Counted from the first letter of the stretch, positions 52,691 to 62,055 are shown. The stretch is DNA of 64,000 nt from Sphingobium sp. JS3065 (GCF_026427355.1 NZ_CP102666.1:62001-126000), one strand, 5' to 3'. Translations and numbers: made by a program. The notes: generated by a model from the sequence alone, not told the origin.

Positions 52691-53488
52691 ATGCCTACTA
52701 CGCTAAGTATTTGTATTCCATCCTATAGGCGACGAGATCTTATCCGTGATTTTGCACGGGAGGTCCTATCTTTCCCAGGCAACTTTGAAATCGTTATCCA
52801 CCTTGATGGTGATGTGGATGGATCGGCGGAAGCGTTAACCGCGATCACGGATACTCGCCTAAAGGTATCGTCTGCTCCGAATGCTGGTCGGGCAAGTGCG
52901 ATTGCCCGTGCGCTGTCAATAGCACGTGGCAGATATGTGATGATATACGATGATGATGACACGCTAACCGAGGCTGGCCTTCGCGAAATTTTAGCGGATT
53001 GCTCTCGGCCGCTGCCGGACGGAATCTGTGGCTTCATTTATCATATGAGCGATCAGGGGGGGCAACGGCTCGGCAGCGCATTTGGTGTGACTAGATCCAA
53101 CTTCATTAAGCTCCGCGCTGATGAAAACGTCAAAGCTGATAAAAAGGAGGTCGTGCTACGCGAGATCGTGAATCGGTGCAATACATTCGATATTGGGTCC
53201 CACCGCAGGGTGCCAACCTCACTCCTTTGGGCCAGGATTGCGCTTGATCATGATGTCTTGTGCCGTGAAGTGGCTGTGGGACAGAAGAATTACGATGCGG
53301 AAGGGATGACCGCCCGCCTGAAGCAGTTGAAGCGGAGAGACCCACTCCCGATGTTCGAAACGCACCGTCTGCGTTTTCGAGCTTGGACTCGAGGGCGCTA
53401 TAAGTCAGGGTGGTTTGCCGTCAGGTCTGCCTTCGGTGCGCTTCAGTATGGGGCGCTAGCGTTCAGTCGCCGGTGGGCGCGGAAGTGA
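52691..53488 (+). CDS. Family 2 glycosyltransferase
   Basis: A 265-residue GT-A protein starting MPTTLSICIPSYRRRDLIRD, with the acidic IVIHLDGDVDGS region, NAGRASAIARALSIARGRYV, and the nucleotide-sugar/metal motif MIYDDDDTL. No transmembrane helix is clear, so it is a peripheral cytosolic enzyme that would add one sugar to the lipid-linked repeat. ATG 52691 is chosen by the family start; the frame opens earlier at 52592. The stop overlaps the flippase start by the GTGA arrangement. The sugar donor cannot be read from the sequence. Confidence 0.85.
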   Translation: MPTTLSICIPSYRRRDLIRDFAREVLSFPGNFEIVIHLDGDVDGSAEALTAITDTRLKVSSAPNAGRASAIARALSIARGRYVMIYDDDDTLTEAGLREILADCSRPLPDGICGFIYHMSDQGGQRLGSAFGVTRSNFIKLRADENVKADKKEVVLREIVNRCNTFDIGSHRRVPTSLLWARIALDHDVLCREVAVGQKNYDAEGMTARLKQLKRRDPLPMFETHRLRFRAWTRGRYKSGWFAVRSAFGALQYGALAFSRRWARK

Positions 53489-54693
53489 AGACTGCGGCGT
53501 TAAGATTGATGGAGAGCGCGGTTATTCGCGCGGGCCCTGGATTGCTCAATCTGCTGGCATTAGGGTTGCTGGCTGACAGGTTGAATACCGTATCCTACGG
53601 CACATACTCTACAGCGTTTGCTACCGTGACAACGCTAGGGAGCATTCTCTTCGGCCCGATAATTTACGGTGTTCTCCCAGAGTATAGCCGTAATGCTAAA
53701 GGAGAAGAAGAGAGTCATTTTGTCAGTTTAATTGTCGGTGTCGTAACAGTAATTTTCGGATTCTCTATAACAATAATGTTCGTCGCGCAGGGGATCGCAG
53801 GCGCGATTTTAGCGACCATTGGTAGTGGTGCCATGACAGCACTGCAGGAACTCTTGCGCGGTAAGTTGCGCTTATGGAGCTATGGTGCTGTAGCATTGTC
53901 GCAGTCTCTGACCTTCGTAGGTTTAATATTCCTCTTAATTGATCATGATGCACCCGAACTGGCGCTGTGGCTTTACGCCGGGAGTTGTGTCATTGGTATG
54001 GGCGTTGCGTTTGCGCTACTCGGATTTCCTTCGCTTCGGTTGCGAGGGATCGGTCGACTTGCTCAAGCCGTTAAGGTAGGGGGTATTTACACAGCTAGTA
54101 CTCTCGTCGAGGGCGGATTTATACTTGGTACTCGCTATCTATTCCTTGCATTCAATGCACGAGAGATATTGGCAATATACTCGTTCTGTATTGATATTTC
54201 ACAGCGTCTGGTCGGGGTTATGATTAACCTTGCGACTTTCCAGTTTGTGCCACGTGCTTATAAGCAGGCGGAAGAAGAGGGTAATGTGGCCTTCCTCGCT
54301 ATTCTGCGCCAAGGAGCGGGTGTTGGGGCCATTACTGCGCTGGCTTCGATGCTGTCGATATTGGGCGTGCGTGAATCTGGGCTGCTGCCTTCGAAGATTC
54401 TGGCGTTGCTCGACCCTCCGATTTTTGTTTTAATTGCACTGGGATTGGGGATCAATCGATTAAAGAAACTGCTCGTCGATCCTGTGGCGATCCGTTTCAA
54501 CAAATCCCAATTCATATTGATCGGTTATTTGGTCTCAGCTCCAGTCACCTTTGCGAGCGTGGCATTGGTGTTGCGATGTGGCAGCTATTATGGTGTCGCC
54601 GTTGTATTAATGTGTGGCTATTCGCTGGCTACGTTCATCGCGAGAATGGGCTATCGCCGCGTCATGGGTGCTCGCGAAAAGCTGTCCGTATGA
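53485..54693 (+). CDS. wzx: Wzx-type polysaccharide flippase
   Basis: A 402-residue protein with about 12 hydrophobic helices evenly spread (for example LLNLLALGLLADRL, LIVGVVTVIFGFSITIMFVA, GGIYTASTLVEGGFILGTRY, SAPVTFASVALVLRCGSYYG), the layout of MATE-like Wzx/RfbX exporters that flip the undecaprenyl-PP repeat. The GTG start at 53485 overlaps the GT2 stop; ATG 53509 is an alternative. Gene position beside glycosyltransferases and the presence of a polymerase nearby support the call; primary-sequence similarity in this family is always low. The codons are AT-rich compared with the core genes. Confidence 0.8.
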   Translation: MKTAALRLMESAVIRAGPGLLNLLALGLLADRLNTVSYGTYSTAFATVTTLGSILFGPIIYGVLPEYSRNAKGEEESHFVSLIVGVVTVIFGFSITIMFVAQGIAGAILATIGSGAMTALQELLRGKLRLWSYGAVALSQSLTFVGLIFLLIDHDAPELALWLYAGSCVIGMGVAFALLGFPSLRLRGIGRLAQAVKVGGIYTASTLVEGGFILGTRYLFLAFNAREILAIYSFCIDISQRLVGVMINLATFQFVPRAYKQAEEEGNVAFLAILRQGAGVGAITALASMLSILGVRESGLLPSKILALLDPPIFVLIALGLGINRLKKLLVDPVAIRFNKSQFILIGYLVSAPVTFASVALVLRCGSYYGVAVVLMCGYSLATFIARMGYRRVMGAREKLSV

Positions 54694-54727
54694 AGATGCA
54701 CCAGGTTCGACGATTAGGCATTACGAC

Positions 54728-55849
54728 ATGACAGAATCTAAGCAGGCGTTGTTCGTTATGCCCAGCAGCTTGATCGGAGGTGCTGAGCGGGTCGCGTTCA
54801 ATCTTATTCTGCTCTTACTTTCGAGCGGTTGGCGGGTATCGCTGATCACGATGTCGCGCGGGCGAACCCCCGGGTGGGATCAACTTGAGGGCGATTCGAA
54901 CTTCCGGTGGACGGCGTTAGAGGCAAAGTCAGACAAGGTTGGGATGCTGGCGGCTGTCGCCACTGTAGCGCAACTATCACGCCGTCATAATTTTTCGTTC
55001 GTCTATTCTACACACATACACGTTAATGCAATGCTATCGGTGTTGCGCCGCATCCGATTGCTGCGGACGCGCGCGTTGGTGGCACGCGAGAGCACGATGA
55101 TTTTTATGCGGAAAACGAAATATCCCCGCATACTTCTTCACCTGCTCTACCGCTTATACGGCGATATCGATGGGTTGATCTGTCAGACAACACTGATGAA
55201 GAGCAATTTGCTAAAATCTGTTCCGCATTTGCGTCGTGTGCCGATGGCGGTATTGCCAAATCCGACTGACGCGGAGCATATCGCCCGGTGCGTTGTCCAA
55301 GGCGATGATGATACCGATAACGGTCCGATCGACTTCGTTTTCTGCGGCCGACTGATTGCGTTGAAGCGGCCCGATCTAGTTATCCGTGCGATTGCTCGGC
55401 TGGATCGAGAAAGCTGGCGGAGTGCTCAGTTCCTTGGCCGTGGTCAGGAGAATGGATTGCGCGCGCTTGCGGTCGAGCTCGGCATTGCTGATCGAGTCGT
55501 ATTTCGGGGTATGGTTGACAACCCTTACACAGTGTTTGCGCGGGCTCGGGTAGGCGTGCTGGCGTCGACGGTTGAGGGCTTTCCAAACGTCCTCCTAGAA
55601 ATGATGGCTGCCGGGACTGGTCGGATCGTTTCATCGCTGTGCACGCCTGCAGTGCTTGATCTCCCTGGAGTCGATATCGTCGATCCGTTCGATGAAGAAC
55701 GATTGGCCGCCGCCCTCGAGGCGGCGCTGAAGGGCGCCAGGCGAACGGAGATGTTTCAAGCCTATATCGCAGAGGAGCGCTCCGTTGCTTTGTTTTGGGA
55801 TCGCATCCAGCACTTGCTGAGCACTCGTGACTGCGCGGTAGCGGATTAG
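54728..55849 (+). CDS. Family 4 glycosyltransferase
   Basis: A 373-residue GT-B protein. The N-terminus is FVMPSSLIGGAERVAFNLIL (acceptor domain), and the C-terminal donor domain has IDFVFCGRLIALKRPDLVIR, AQFLGRGQENGLRALA, VVFRGMVDNPYTVFARARVG and the donor-binding ASTVEGFPNVLLEMMAAGTG (E-x7-E). ATG 54728 is chosen by the family start, 35 bases after the flippase stop. It transfers one sugar of the repeat on the cytosolic face. Its 3' side is followed by an IS3-type remnant and the oppositely oriented polymerase gene. Confidence 0.87.
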   Translation: MTESKQALFVMPSSLIGGAERVAFNLILLLLSSGWRVSLITMSRGRTPGWDQLEGDSNFRWTALEAKSDKVGMLAAVATVAQLSRRHNFSFVYSTHIHVNAMLSVLRRIRLLRTRALVARESTMIFMRKTKYPRILLHLLYRLYGDIDGLICQTTLMKSNLLKSVPHLRRVPMAVLPNPTDAEHIARCVVQGDDDTDNGPIDFVFCGRLIALKRPDLVIRAIARLDRESWRSAQFLGRGQENGLRALAVELGIADRVVFRGMVDNPYTVFARARVGVLASTVEGFPNVLLEMMAAGTGRIVSSLCTPAVLDLPGVDIVDPFDEERLAAALEAALKGARRTEMFQAYIAEERSVALFWDRIQHLLSTRDCAVAD

Positions 55850-55940
55850 GACTTTGCTACCTCACTCTCGCTGCGGCCTTGTGAGGTGGTGAAGCGCCCT
55901 AAGTTTTCCGCAGGCTCCGATTTGTGATAGGGAGCTTTCG

Positions 55941-56058
55941 TGATTGACCTTATCCCGGGGAATGCCTCCAGCGGGGATGAGAGGAATCCGGCAAAATCGA
56001 AGCTGATAGGAGCTGGAGGTTTTGCATGAAGAAGTCGAAGTTCACAGGCGAGCAGATC
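55941..56058 (+). mobile_element. Truncated IS3-family (IS407/IS401-like) remnant
   Basis: The sequence from about 55941 leads into ATG 56026, where a frame MKKSKFTGEQIT begins, the typical OrfA start of this IS3 subgroup. After 11 codons the IS sequence breaks off and the end of the wzy frame follows. Only the left end with its leader remains. Boundaries are approximate. Confidence 0.6.
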
Positions 56059-57292
56059 ACTTCGCTTCAGCGTAAAATGCTACGAATAAGGCACTGACAA
56101 AGGATACTATCAGGCCCGCTATGGCGATTTGTCGCATAAACGAACCAAGGTTGTCCATACCATTGCGATGAGCGTAGAACGCAAGAACGCCTCCTGCGCA
56201 GGCAATCATAGCCTTCCGCAGACCACTTTGTTTGACGAATTGGCGGTCGCACCAAACGAGAGCCATTACATAGCCGAAATAGAACAAAATCACCCCAACA
56301 GCCCCGCCGACAGCCCAGCCGTGCGCGAGGAAACTGCCGGCCACTCCGTAGGTCACGTTAAATGTAAAGCTGCTCTGCACGAGTTCGTTATAGAGGTTCG
56401 TGCTCACTCCGAACGCGGAGGGAACGAGAAGTAGGTTACCCAGTACACTTACAAGAAACTGAAGAAAGCCGATATCAAGACCGGTGTCCATGACGTGGCT
56501 AAGGTGGCTGTATATAATCAGTGGTTCAAAGGTTAGGAGCGTGTCTTGTATCGAGGTGCCGCTCTCAAGTATTCCAATGCCGAAGTAGTTCTTGATAGAG
56601 ATGTAGATCGGCTTACCGAAGACAACGATCACTGCCGCTGCGGCTAGTGCTGGGGCTCCGAGACCCTGAAAGAGCGTTCGGGCCCCGCCGTTCTTGTGGC
56701 CAAGTGTGAGCACCGCTGCTGCGGTGACAATCGCTACCATAGTCCTGTCGCCGCTAAGAAACCTGAGCGCAAGCATGGCGATGAAAAATGCTGTCATCTT
56801 GCGACTGGAGATCAGCAAAGATGAAACGAGGCCGATGGCAACAAACCACTTAGCCGTCAGTGTTATAGCGTCGTTCACTTGTTCAGCGCGATCGGCAAGA
56901 AAATACAGCGGCCCAAGATTGTACGCAGAGTATGCAAAAGTTGCGAGCGAGAGAAATGCGCAAGCCCACATGACATGACTCAGCCGACGCTCATTTACGG
57001 CAACGGGTGGATAAAACTGGCGTTTGGTATCAATTCTAGCTGTCATCATGGCACCGGCCATGAAGGCAAGCCAAGCGGTGAGCAGCACCCAGTCCGATGC
57101 ATCCGGCGCATCTACCAAAAATCGCTGTTTGGCAACTACGGAAACGTAGATAGGCATCTCGAGACCAATGATGCCCGGAATACTGTAGATTGCCATCCCG
57201 ACACACCCGAGTGTGGTAAAGCTTAGCAAGCCATGACATCTCACACAATAAATGAAAGTCAGAATGACGATGAAGGCGACAGCAAAGCCCAT
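56057..57292 (-). CDS. wzy: Wzy-type oligosaccharide repeat-unit polymerase
   Basis: A 411-residue protein with about 10-12 transmembrane helices and a large loop at about residues 235-300 (IKNYFGIGILESGTSIQDTL, HLSHVMDTGLDIGFLQF), the layout of O-antigen/capsule polymerases (Wzy/OafX type), which link lipid-PP repeats in the periplasm. It is encoded against the direction of the neighbouring flippase and GT4. The stop at 56057-56059 lies exactly where an IS3 remnant begins, so the last residues may be altered by that insertion. Upstream, only 9 bases away, ends the tail of another broken gene. The assignment rests on topology and location. Confidence 0.75.
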   Translation of the reverse strand: MGFAVAFIVILTFIYCVRCHGLLSFTTLGCVGMAIYSIPGIIGLEMPIYVSVVAKQRFLVDAPDASDWVLLTAWLAFMAGAMMTARIDTKRQFYPPVAVNERRLSHVMWACAFLSLATFAYSAYNLGPLYFLADRAEQVNDAITLTAKWFVAIGLVSSLLISSRKMTAFFIAMLALRFLSGDRTMVAIVTAAAVLTLGHKNGGARTLFQGLGAPALAAAAVIVVFGKPIYISIKNYFGIGILESGTSIQDTLLTFEPLIIYSHLSHVMDTGLDIGFLQFLVSVLGNLLLVPSAFGVSTNLYNELVQSSFTFNVTYGVAGSFLAHGWAVGGAVGVILFYFGYVMALVWCDRQFVKQSGLRKAMIACAGGVLAFYAHRNGMDNLGSFMRQIAIAGLIVSFVSALFVAFYAEAK

Positions 57293-57301
57293 GCGAAGCC
57301 G

Positions 57302-57493
57302 TTAGCGGAACAGATTGGCCACGGCAAGTGCGAGTGGTGTGGACAGGGGGCTGTTGCTGTCGATCTGATGCGCCGCGTAGACGCCAAGCTGTCCGAGGCC
57401 TCGAGGACCGCACCTCGTTGTGGCGCATTTGCGGGTGTTCTGGGACGGATCCGGCGCCGGAGCGCGCGGCATCGTTTTAGCCCTTTTTGACAT
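57302..57493 (-). pseudogene. C-terminal fragment of an unidentified gene upstream of wzy
   Basis: The last ~30 residues (LGQLGVYAAHQIDSNSPLST, PLALAVANLFR) look like a genuine protein tail, ending in a stop 9 bases before the wzy start, as expected of a co-transcribed gene. The sequence before that (from about 57420) merges with the IS110 remnant, so the 5' part has been lost. The product cannot be identified. Confidence 0.45.
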
Positions 57494-57740
57494 AGGGCTT
57501 AAGGTATTGCGCCAGCATAAGCTTTACATCATGCTCGAAACCTATGAGCTGACGCGCCCAATAGTGTGACGATGCGCAAGCCTCGATGCCGACCAAGCAG
57601 GGCGGCAGCTTAGCGAAGAACTTCAGCATGCGCCCGCGTGTCAATCGTTGCCGCAACACTGGAGCACCATCAACATCCACACCATGTACCTGGAACACGT
57701 TCTTCGCTGGGTCCAAACCTATCGTCTTCGCGGTCCCCAT
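57477..57740 (-). mobile_element. Truncated IS110-family transposase
   Basis: An 87-residue N-terminal fragment: TAKTIGLDPAKNVFQVHGVD (the DEDD motif's first Asp), LKFFAKLPPCLVGIEACASS, HYWARQLIGFEHDVKLMLAQ, YLKPYVKKG then a stop where family members continue K-NDAADAEAI. NDAA still follows the stop codon, then homology ends. It therefore carries both a nonsense change and a 3' deletion. The C-terminal Tnp_20 domain is absent. Confidence 0.85.
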
Positions 57741-57814
57741 CGTGCCTCTCCTTTCGGCTCATCCGCAGAGCATCCTGCGGAAGGGTTGGAGAGCCGTCCA
57801 CGTCATCATTCCCG

Positions 57815-58341
57815 GTTGGGGTGGCCTTCGCCGACTTCATCGCGCCTGGCCTGATGATCATGGGCGTGATGGACAATGGCTTCACCAACAGCAGTTTTTC
57901 CATGCTGGTGGGCAAGATGTGGGGCACTTTGATCGATCTGATGCCGCCCCTCTCCCTCAGCGAACAGCGAACAGCGAACTGCTGCTGGCGCTGGTGGGGG
58001 CTGCGGTGACGCGCGCCGTTTGCGTCGGGCTTGCGCTGCGGGGCGTGCTGACGTCGATCTGGGTGGACAAAGTTCGACTATGTCGCCATCACCAATTTCG
58101 TGATCGGGCCGATGATGCTGCTATTGGGCACCATTTATTCGATCGATCGCCTGGCGCCTGCGTTCCGGGCGATCAGCCACTTCAACCCCTCCTTCTACGT
58201 GATATCGGGCTTCCGCTATGGCTTCGTCGCGGTGGCGGATGGTGACGCGCTGGGGGCAGCATCGTGCTGTTCGCGCTGAATGTCGGGATTGACCCGCTCT
58301 GCTACACGCTGCTCAAGCGCGGGTGGAAGATCAAGGCCTGA
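57815..58341 (+). pseudogene. Frameshifted ABC-2 type permease remnant
   Basis: Pieces of one protein occur in successive frames. First VAFADFIAPGLMIMGVMDNG, FTNSSFSMLVGKMWGTLIDL, MPPLS; then after frameshifts KFDYVAITNFVIGPMMLLLG, TIYSIDRLAPAFRAISHFNP, SFYVISGFRYGFVA; and finally SIVLFALNVGIDPLCYTLLK, RGWKIKA with a stop at 58341. This is the C-terminal two-thirds of an ABC-2 type permease (NodJ/KpsM-like exporter membrane protein). The N-terminus is gone, replaced by the IS110 fragment. No ATPase gene is nearby. Confidence 0.8.
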
Positions 58342-58346
58342 CAGTT

Positions 58347-58470
58347 TCAGGTCAGGCCTGCGATCACGGGGACGACGAGCATCGTGCCTGCCAGCAACAG
58401 GATGGCCAGTGCCCAGTGGTGCAGGCGGGGAAGGGCGCTTTCTTCGCGCCCTCCCGCTCGCGCAGCAGCG
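58347..58470 (-). other. Possible hydrophobic tail frame after ugd
   Basis: Downstream of ugd on the same strand a frame ending at 58347 encodes LPRLHHWALAILLLAGTMLV, VPVIAGLT, one clean membrane helix. No start codon with a ribosome site is visible, and the frame overlaps the ugd end. It may be a very small membrane protein or the remains of a gene. Confidence 0.25.
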
Positions 58471-59790
58471 TCAGGCCGCGACCCCCTTGCCGCCCACGCG
58501 GATCAGCGAGAAGCCCGCTGCCTCCGCCTCGGTAGGGGGATAGATGTTGCGCAAGTCGACCAACACCTTGCCGGTCATCGCGGCGGCCAGCCGTTTCAGG
58601 TCCAGCGCACGGAAGGCGTCCCATTCGGTCACCAGCACCAGCGCATCGGCATCCTGCGCCGCCTCATAGGCGTCCTTTGCCATGGTGACTCCGGGCATCA
58701 TCGGTGCCGCCACTTCCATGCCCTCGGGATCATAGGCGACGATCTTCGTACCCGCATCCTCCAGCGCCTGCACGATTGCCAGGCTCGGCGCGTCGCGCAT
58801 ATCGTCGGTGTTGGGCTTGAAGGTGAGGCCCAGCAGCGCGACCTTCCTGCCCCGCGCGTCGCCCCCCAGCGCCTTCACGATCTTGCGCCCCATCGCCCGC
58901 TTGCGCAGGTCGTTCACCTGCACGACGGTTTCAACGATGCGGATCGGCGTGTCATAATCCTGGCCGGTCTTGACCAGCGCCAGGGTGTCCTTCGGAAAGC
59001 AGGAGCCGCCATAGCCCGGCCCGGCGTGAAGGAATTTGGACCCAATGCGATTGTCGAGCCCGATGCCGCGCGACACGTCCTGCACTTCCGCGCCAACGGC
59101 TTCACACAGATCCGCCATTTCATTGATGAAAGTGATCTTGGTCGCCAGGAAAGCGTTAGCGGCATATTTGGTGAGCTCCGCCGTTCGCCTGCCGGTGAAC
59201 ATGACGGGAGCCTGGTTGAGGTTCAGCGGCCTGTAGACCTGAGCCATGACGGAAATGGCGCGCTCGTCGCCTGTGGTTCCCACGACAACGCGGTCAGGCC
59301 TCTTGAAGTCGCCGATTGCCGCGCCTTCGCGCAGGAATTCGGGGTTGGACACGACCTGGATGTTGATGTCGGGGCGCACTTCCTTGACGATCCGTTCGAC
59401 TTCATCGCCCGTTCCCACCGGCACGGTGGACTTGGTAACGATGACGGTCGGCCCGTCGAGCGACTGCGCTATCTCCCGCGCGGCGGCATAGACGTAGCTG
59501 AGGTCCGCATGCCCGTCGCCACGCCGCGACGGGGTTCCCACGGCGATGAAGATGGCGTCCGCGCCTTTTACGCCTGCCGGGAGATCCGTCATGAAGGTCA
59601 GCCGCCCGGCCGAAGCATTGCTCGCCACCAGTTGGTCGAGGCCGGGCTCGAAAATCGGCATCCGGCCCGATTCGATGGCCGCGATCTTGCCGGCATCCTT
59701 GTCGACGCACACGACGTCGTGACCGAAATCGGCGAAACATGCCCCGGACACCAGACCAACATATCCCGTGCCGATCATCGTGATCTTCAT
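58471..59790 (-). CDS. ugd: UDP-glucose 6-dehydrogenase
   Basis: A 439-residue enzyme: MKITMIGTGYVGLVSGACFA (NAD site), AVGTPSRRGDGHADLSYVYA, VTKSTVPVGTGDEVERIV, SNPEFLREGAAIGDF, the catalytic Cys in PGYGGSCFPKDTLAL, and LLGLTFKPNTDDMRDAPSLA. It oxidises UDP-glucose twice to UDP-glucuronate. ATG 59790 is the canonical start, although the frame extends to 59862. It belongs to the minus-strand group of the polysaccharide locus and supplies the acid sugar or the substrate of the epimerase at 50229. Confidence 0.95.
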   Translation of the reverse strand: MKITMIGTGYVGLVSGACFADFGHDVVCVDKDAGKIAAIESGRMPIFEPGLDQLVASNASAGRLTFMTDLPAGVKGADAIFIAVGTPSRRGDGHADLSYVYAAAREIAQSLDGPTVIVTKSTVPVGTGDEVERIVKEVRPDINIQVVSNPEFLREGAAIGDFKRPDRVVVGTTGDERAISVMAQVYRPLNLNQAPVMFTGRRTAELTKYAANAFLATKITFINEMADLCEAVGAEVQDVSRGIGLDNRIGSKFLHAGPGYGGSCFPKDTLALVKTGQDYDTPIRIVETVVQVNDLRKRAMGRKIVKALGGDARGRKVALLGLTFKPNTDDMRDAPSLAIVQALEDAGTKIVAYDPEGMEVAAPMMPGVTMAKDAYEAAQDADALVLVTEWDAFRALDLKRLAAAMTGKVLVDLRNIYPPTEAEAAGFSLIRVGGKGVAA

Positions 59791-59982
59791 AAATACTTGC
59801 ATCCTCACAGAAATGGAATGGAGTAAGGCGCCACAGCCAACCACGACCGCGTACAGAAGCATGAGGCGCGTTTACCCGCCATGGCACTTTGACCGATTAC
59901 AGAAGGTGTCCATTTGATATCGAAAAGACGACGGCTTGAGTTGGACGGGACGAGGGCTTGATCATGGACCATGTGATCTGAT

Positions 59983-61092
59983 CTACAATCCAAGCTCGTT
60001 GAGCAGCTTCGAATTTACCTTATGGACATCATATTTTTCCTCCGCCAGTCTGCGACTGGCATCGCCCATCTGCTGTCGCTTGTGTGCATTCTTGGCGAGG
60101 TCGATCATCGCCTCTGCGAGCGCTTGCGTATTTTGAACGGAAACCAAATAGCCGTTTTCACCATCAATTGTGGTTTCCCGGCATCCGGCGGCGGTAGTCG
60201 TCACGATTGCCCGCCCGGTTGCCATCGCTTCTAAAACGGTGCGCGGCGTACCCTCGCGCCACGATGGAAGGACGAATACCGTGGCAGAAGCGATCGCCGG
60301 TCGGACGTCCTCCAGATGGCCGAGATATTCGATGCCGCTGGTAATCCATGCGTCGAGTTGCTTGCGACTGACCGCATCGGGGCCGGTGTCAAGCATCCCC
60401 GCGAACTGAAAGCGTGCTTCCGGCACCGCGCCGCGAACGATTTGCGCAGCCTCGACCAGTTCACTAAGCCCCTTGCTGTAGAGGAGACGAGCGATGGTTA
60501 GGAAAATGGGCGCGTCCGGCAGGGGCTGCCGTGCATATTGTTGAAGATCGACCCCCGACCCATTGGTCATGATGACCTTGCGGGGATCGGATAGGCAGCC
60601 GGCGCGAATGAAATCGTCCCTGTCATCGGGATTCTGGAAAATGACGTGGTTGTTACCGTTCGCGGCGATCCGATAGAGGCGCTGGGCCACCATTTGTGTC
60701 AGCCGGCGGACGAATCCCTTGCGACTGATGAACGCGAAACCGAGTCCCGTTACCATGCTCACAGACCGCACCCCGGCTAGCCGCGCCGCGATGCTGCCCC
60801 AAATGTTCGGTTTGATGGTGTAATTAAGGACGAGATCGATTTTTTCCTCCACGATCAGGCGGTGGATATTGTAACAATAGCCCATGTCGCCGAAGAACGA
60901 CACCTTGGTCCGTTCTAGCGGGACATCGTGTGGTATCGCACTGAGTGCCCGGAAGTGGTCGGCGAAACGTCCGGTGAGGCCGGGCGAGGATACGTGAACG
61001 ATATGCCCTCGGGCAATCATGCTTTTGACCAAATGTGTGCGGAAATTATATAGATAATGCGGATGCGAGCCGTTTAGTAATACCCTGGCCAT
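59983..61092 (-). CDS. Family 4 glycosyltransferase (PglA/WbpX-like)
   Basis: A 369-residue GT-B protein. The N-terminus (LLNGSHPHYLYNFRTHLVKS) and the segment DLVLNYTIKPNIWGSIAARL, VTGLGFAF are typical of GT4 enzymes that add the second sugar to an undecaprenyl-PP-linked HexNAc (PglA, TuaC-like). The donor domain has IFLTIARLLYSKGLSELVEA, FVLPSWREGTPRTVLEAMAT (E-x7-E) and GCRETTIDGENGYLV. It starts at ATG 61092. It is divergent from the 4-ketoreductase gene, with 93 bases between starts. Confidence 0.9.
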   Translation of the reverse strand: MARVLLNGSHPHYLYNFRTHLVKSMIARGHIVHVSSPGLTGRFADHFRALSAIPHDVPLERTKVSFFGDMGYCYNIHRLIVEEKIDLVLNYTIKPNIWGSIAARLAGVRSVSMVTGLGFAFISRKGFVRRLTQMVAQRLYRIAANGNNHVIFQNPDDRDDFIRAGCLSDPRKVIMTNGSGVDLQQYARQPLPDAPIFLTIARLLYSKGLSELVEAAQIVRGAVPEARFQFAGMLDTGPDAVSRKQLDAWITSGIEYLGHLEDVRPAIASATVFVLPSWREGTPRTVLEAMATGRAIVTTTAAGCRETTIDGENGYLVSVQNTQALAEAMIDLAKNAHKRQQMGDASRRLAEEKYDVHKVNSKLLNELGL

Positions 61093-61185
61093 TATCGTGC
61101 TTGTCCTTTGCAGCGAGCTTGACGAAGCTTGGACTTCGGTTGCAAATGCGCTTCAGTTCTCCTCGCCGAGATGACAGGATAGATC

Positions 61186-62055
61186 ATGCGCATTGCCGTC
61201 GTGGGCGCCCGTGGATTCGTTGGCCGACATCTCACCCGTTTCCTGTCAAATCAAGGAATAAACGCTGTGCTGATCAGCCGCAATGAAGTGGCATCGGGAA
61301 CTTTCGGCACGGCGATCGCTGGATGCGATGCGCTGGTCAATTGCGCTGGCAATAAGGAGGGCCTCGGCACCTCCGCAAGGGAGGCGAATGTCGAACTGCC
61401 GCTCCGCCTTCTCGCCGCCGTGATTGCCGCCGATATTCCTGCTATGATCCAAGTCAGCAGCGTGGCCGCGCTTGCTAGCAGCAGCGGCCCCGGTGAGATA
61501 GTGACTGACAACTTTGCAGGTTGGCCGACCGGCGTCTATGGCCGTAGCAAGCGGGAAGGTGACGATGCCCTGCTGCAGGCCGCTTACGAGCGTAGTTATA
61601 GCGCGCTTGTCGTGCTGCGACCGCCAATCTTGATCGGGCCCGACGCCGGTGGTGTGTTTGCATTGCTGCGCTCAGCTGCGCGGGCGGGCATTCCGCTGCC
61701 GCTCCATGGGATAGAAAACCGGCGCAGCTTTATGCATGTGGACAACTTTGCCGCCGCAATTCTTGCGGCGGCAAGGGCCCGCTGTTCTGGAGCCTTCATC
61801 GTCACTGATTCACCGCCGCTGTCGAGCGCTGATTTATATGCACGGATGCTTGCTGCTGTAGGTTACCAACGGCGTTTGTTTTCCATCGGCAGATCGGGCC
61901 GTGCGATACTGCGCAACGCAATGGGCCGCCGCGGCGAAAGTCTGTTTGGTGATGCAGCGTACTCGGGTGCCCGCTTTGAGGCAGCTGTCCAAGTCGCCTG
62001 GCCTATTCCGGCCTCGATGATCGTTGAAAGGGCATTGGAGGGGATTGAACCTTAA
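61186..62055 (+). CDS. NAD-dependent 4-keto-sugar reductase/epimerase (WbpV-like)
   Basis: A 289-residue SDR: MRIAVVGARGFVGRHLTRFL (NAD site), CDALVNCAGNKEGLG, VSSVAALASSSG, the catalytic VYGRSKREGDDALL (Y-x3-K), LRPPILIGPDAGGVFALLRS and FMHVDNFAAAIL. Proteins of this type beside an initiating sugar transferase (WbpV, WcfH) reduce UDP-4-keto-6-deoxy-HexNAc to UDP-QuiNAc or UDP-FucNAc, the sugar the transferase attaches. The 4,6-dehydratase at 48273 provides the substrate. The stop overlaps the end of the convergent sugar transferase gene by 4 bases. Confidence 0.87.
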   Translation: MRIAVVGARGFVGRHLTRFLSNQGINAVLISRNEVASGTFGTAIAGCDALVNCAGNKEGLGTSAREANVELPLRLLAAVIAADIPAMIQVSSVAALASSSGPGEIVTDNFAGWPTGVYGRSKREGDDALLQAAYERSYSALVVLRPPILIGPDAGGVFALLRSAARAGIPLPLHGIENRRSFMHVDNFAAAILAAARARCSGAFIVTDSPPLSSADLYARMLAAVGYQRRLFSIGRSGRAILRNAMGRRGESLFGDAAYSGARFEAAVQVAWPIPASMIVERALEGIEP

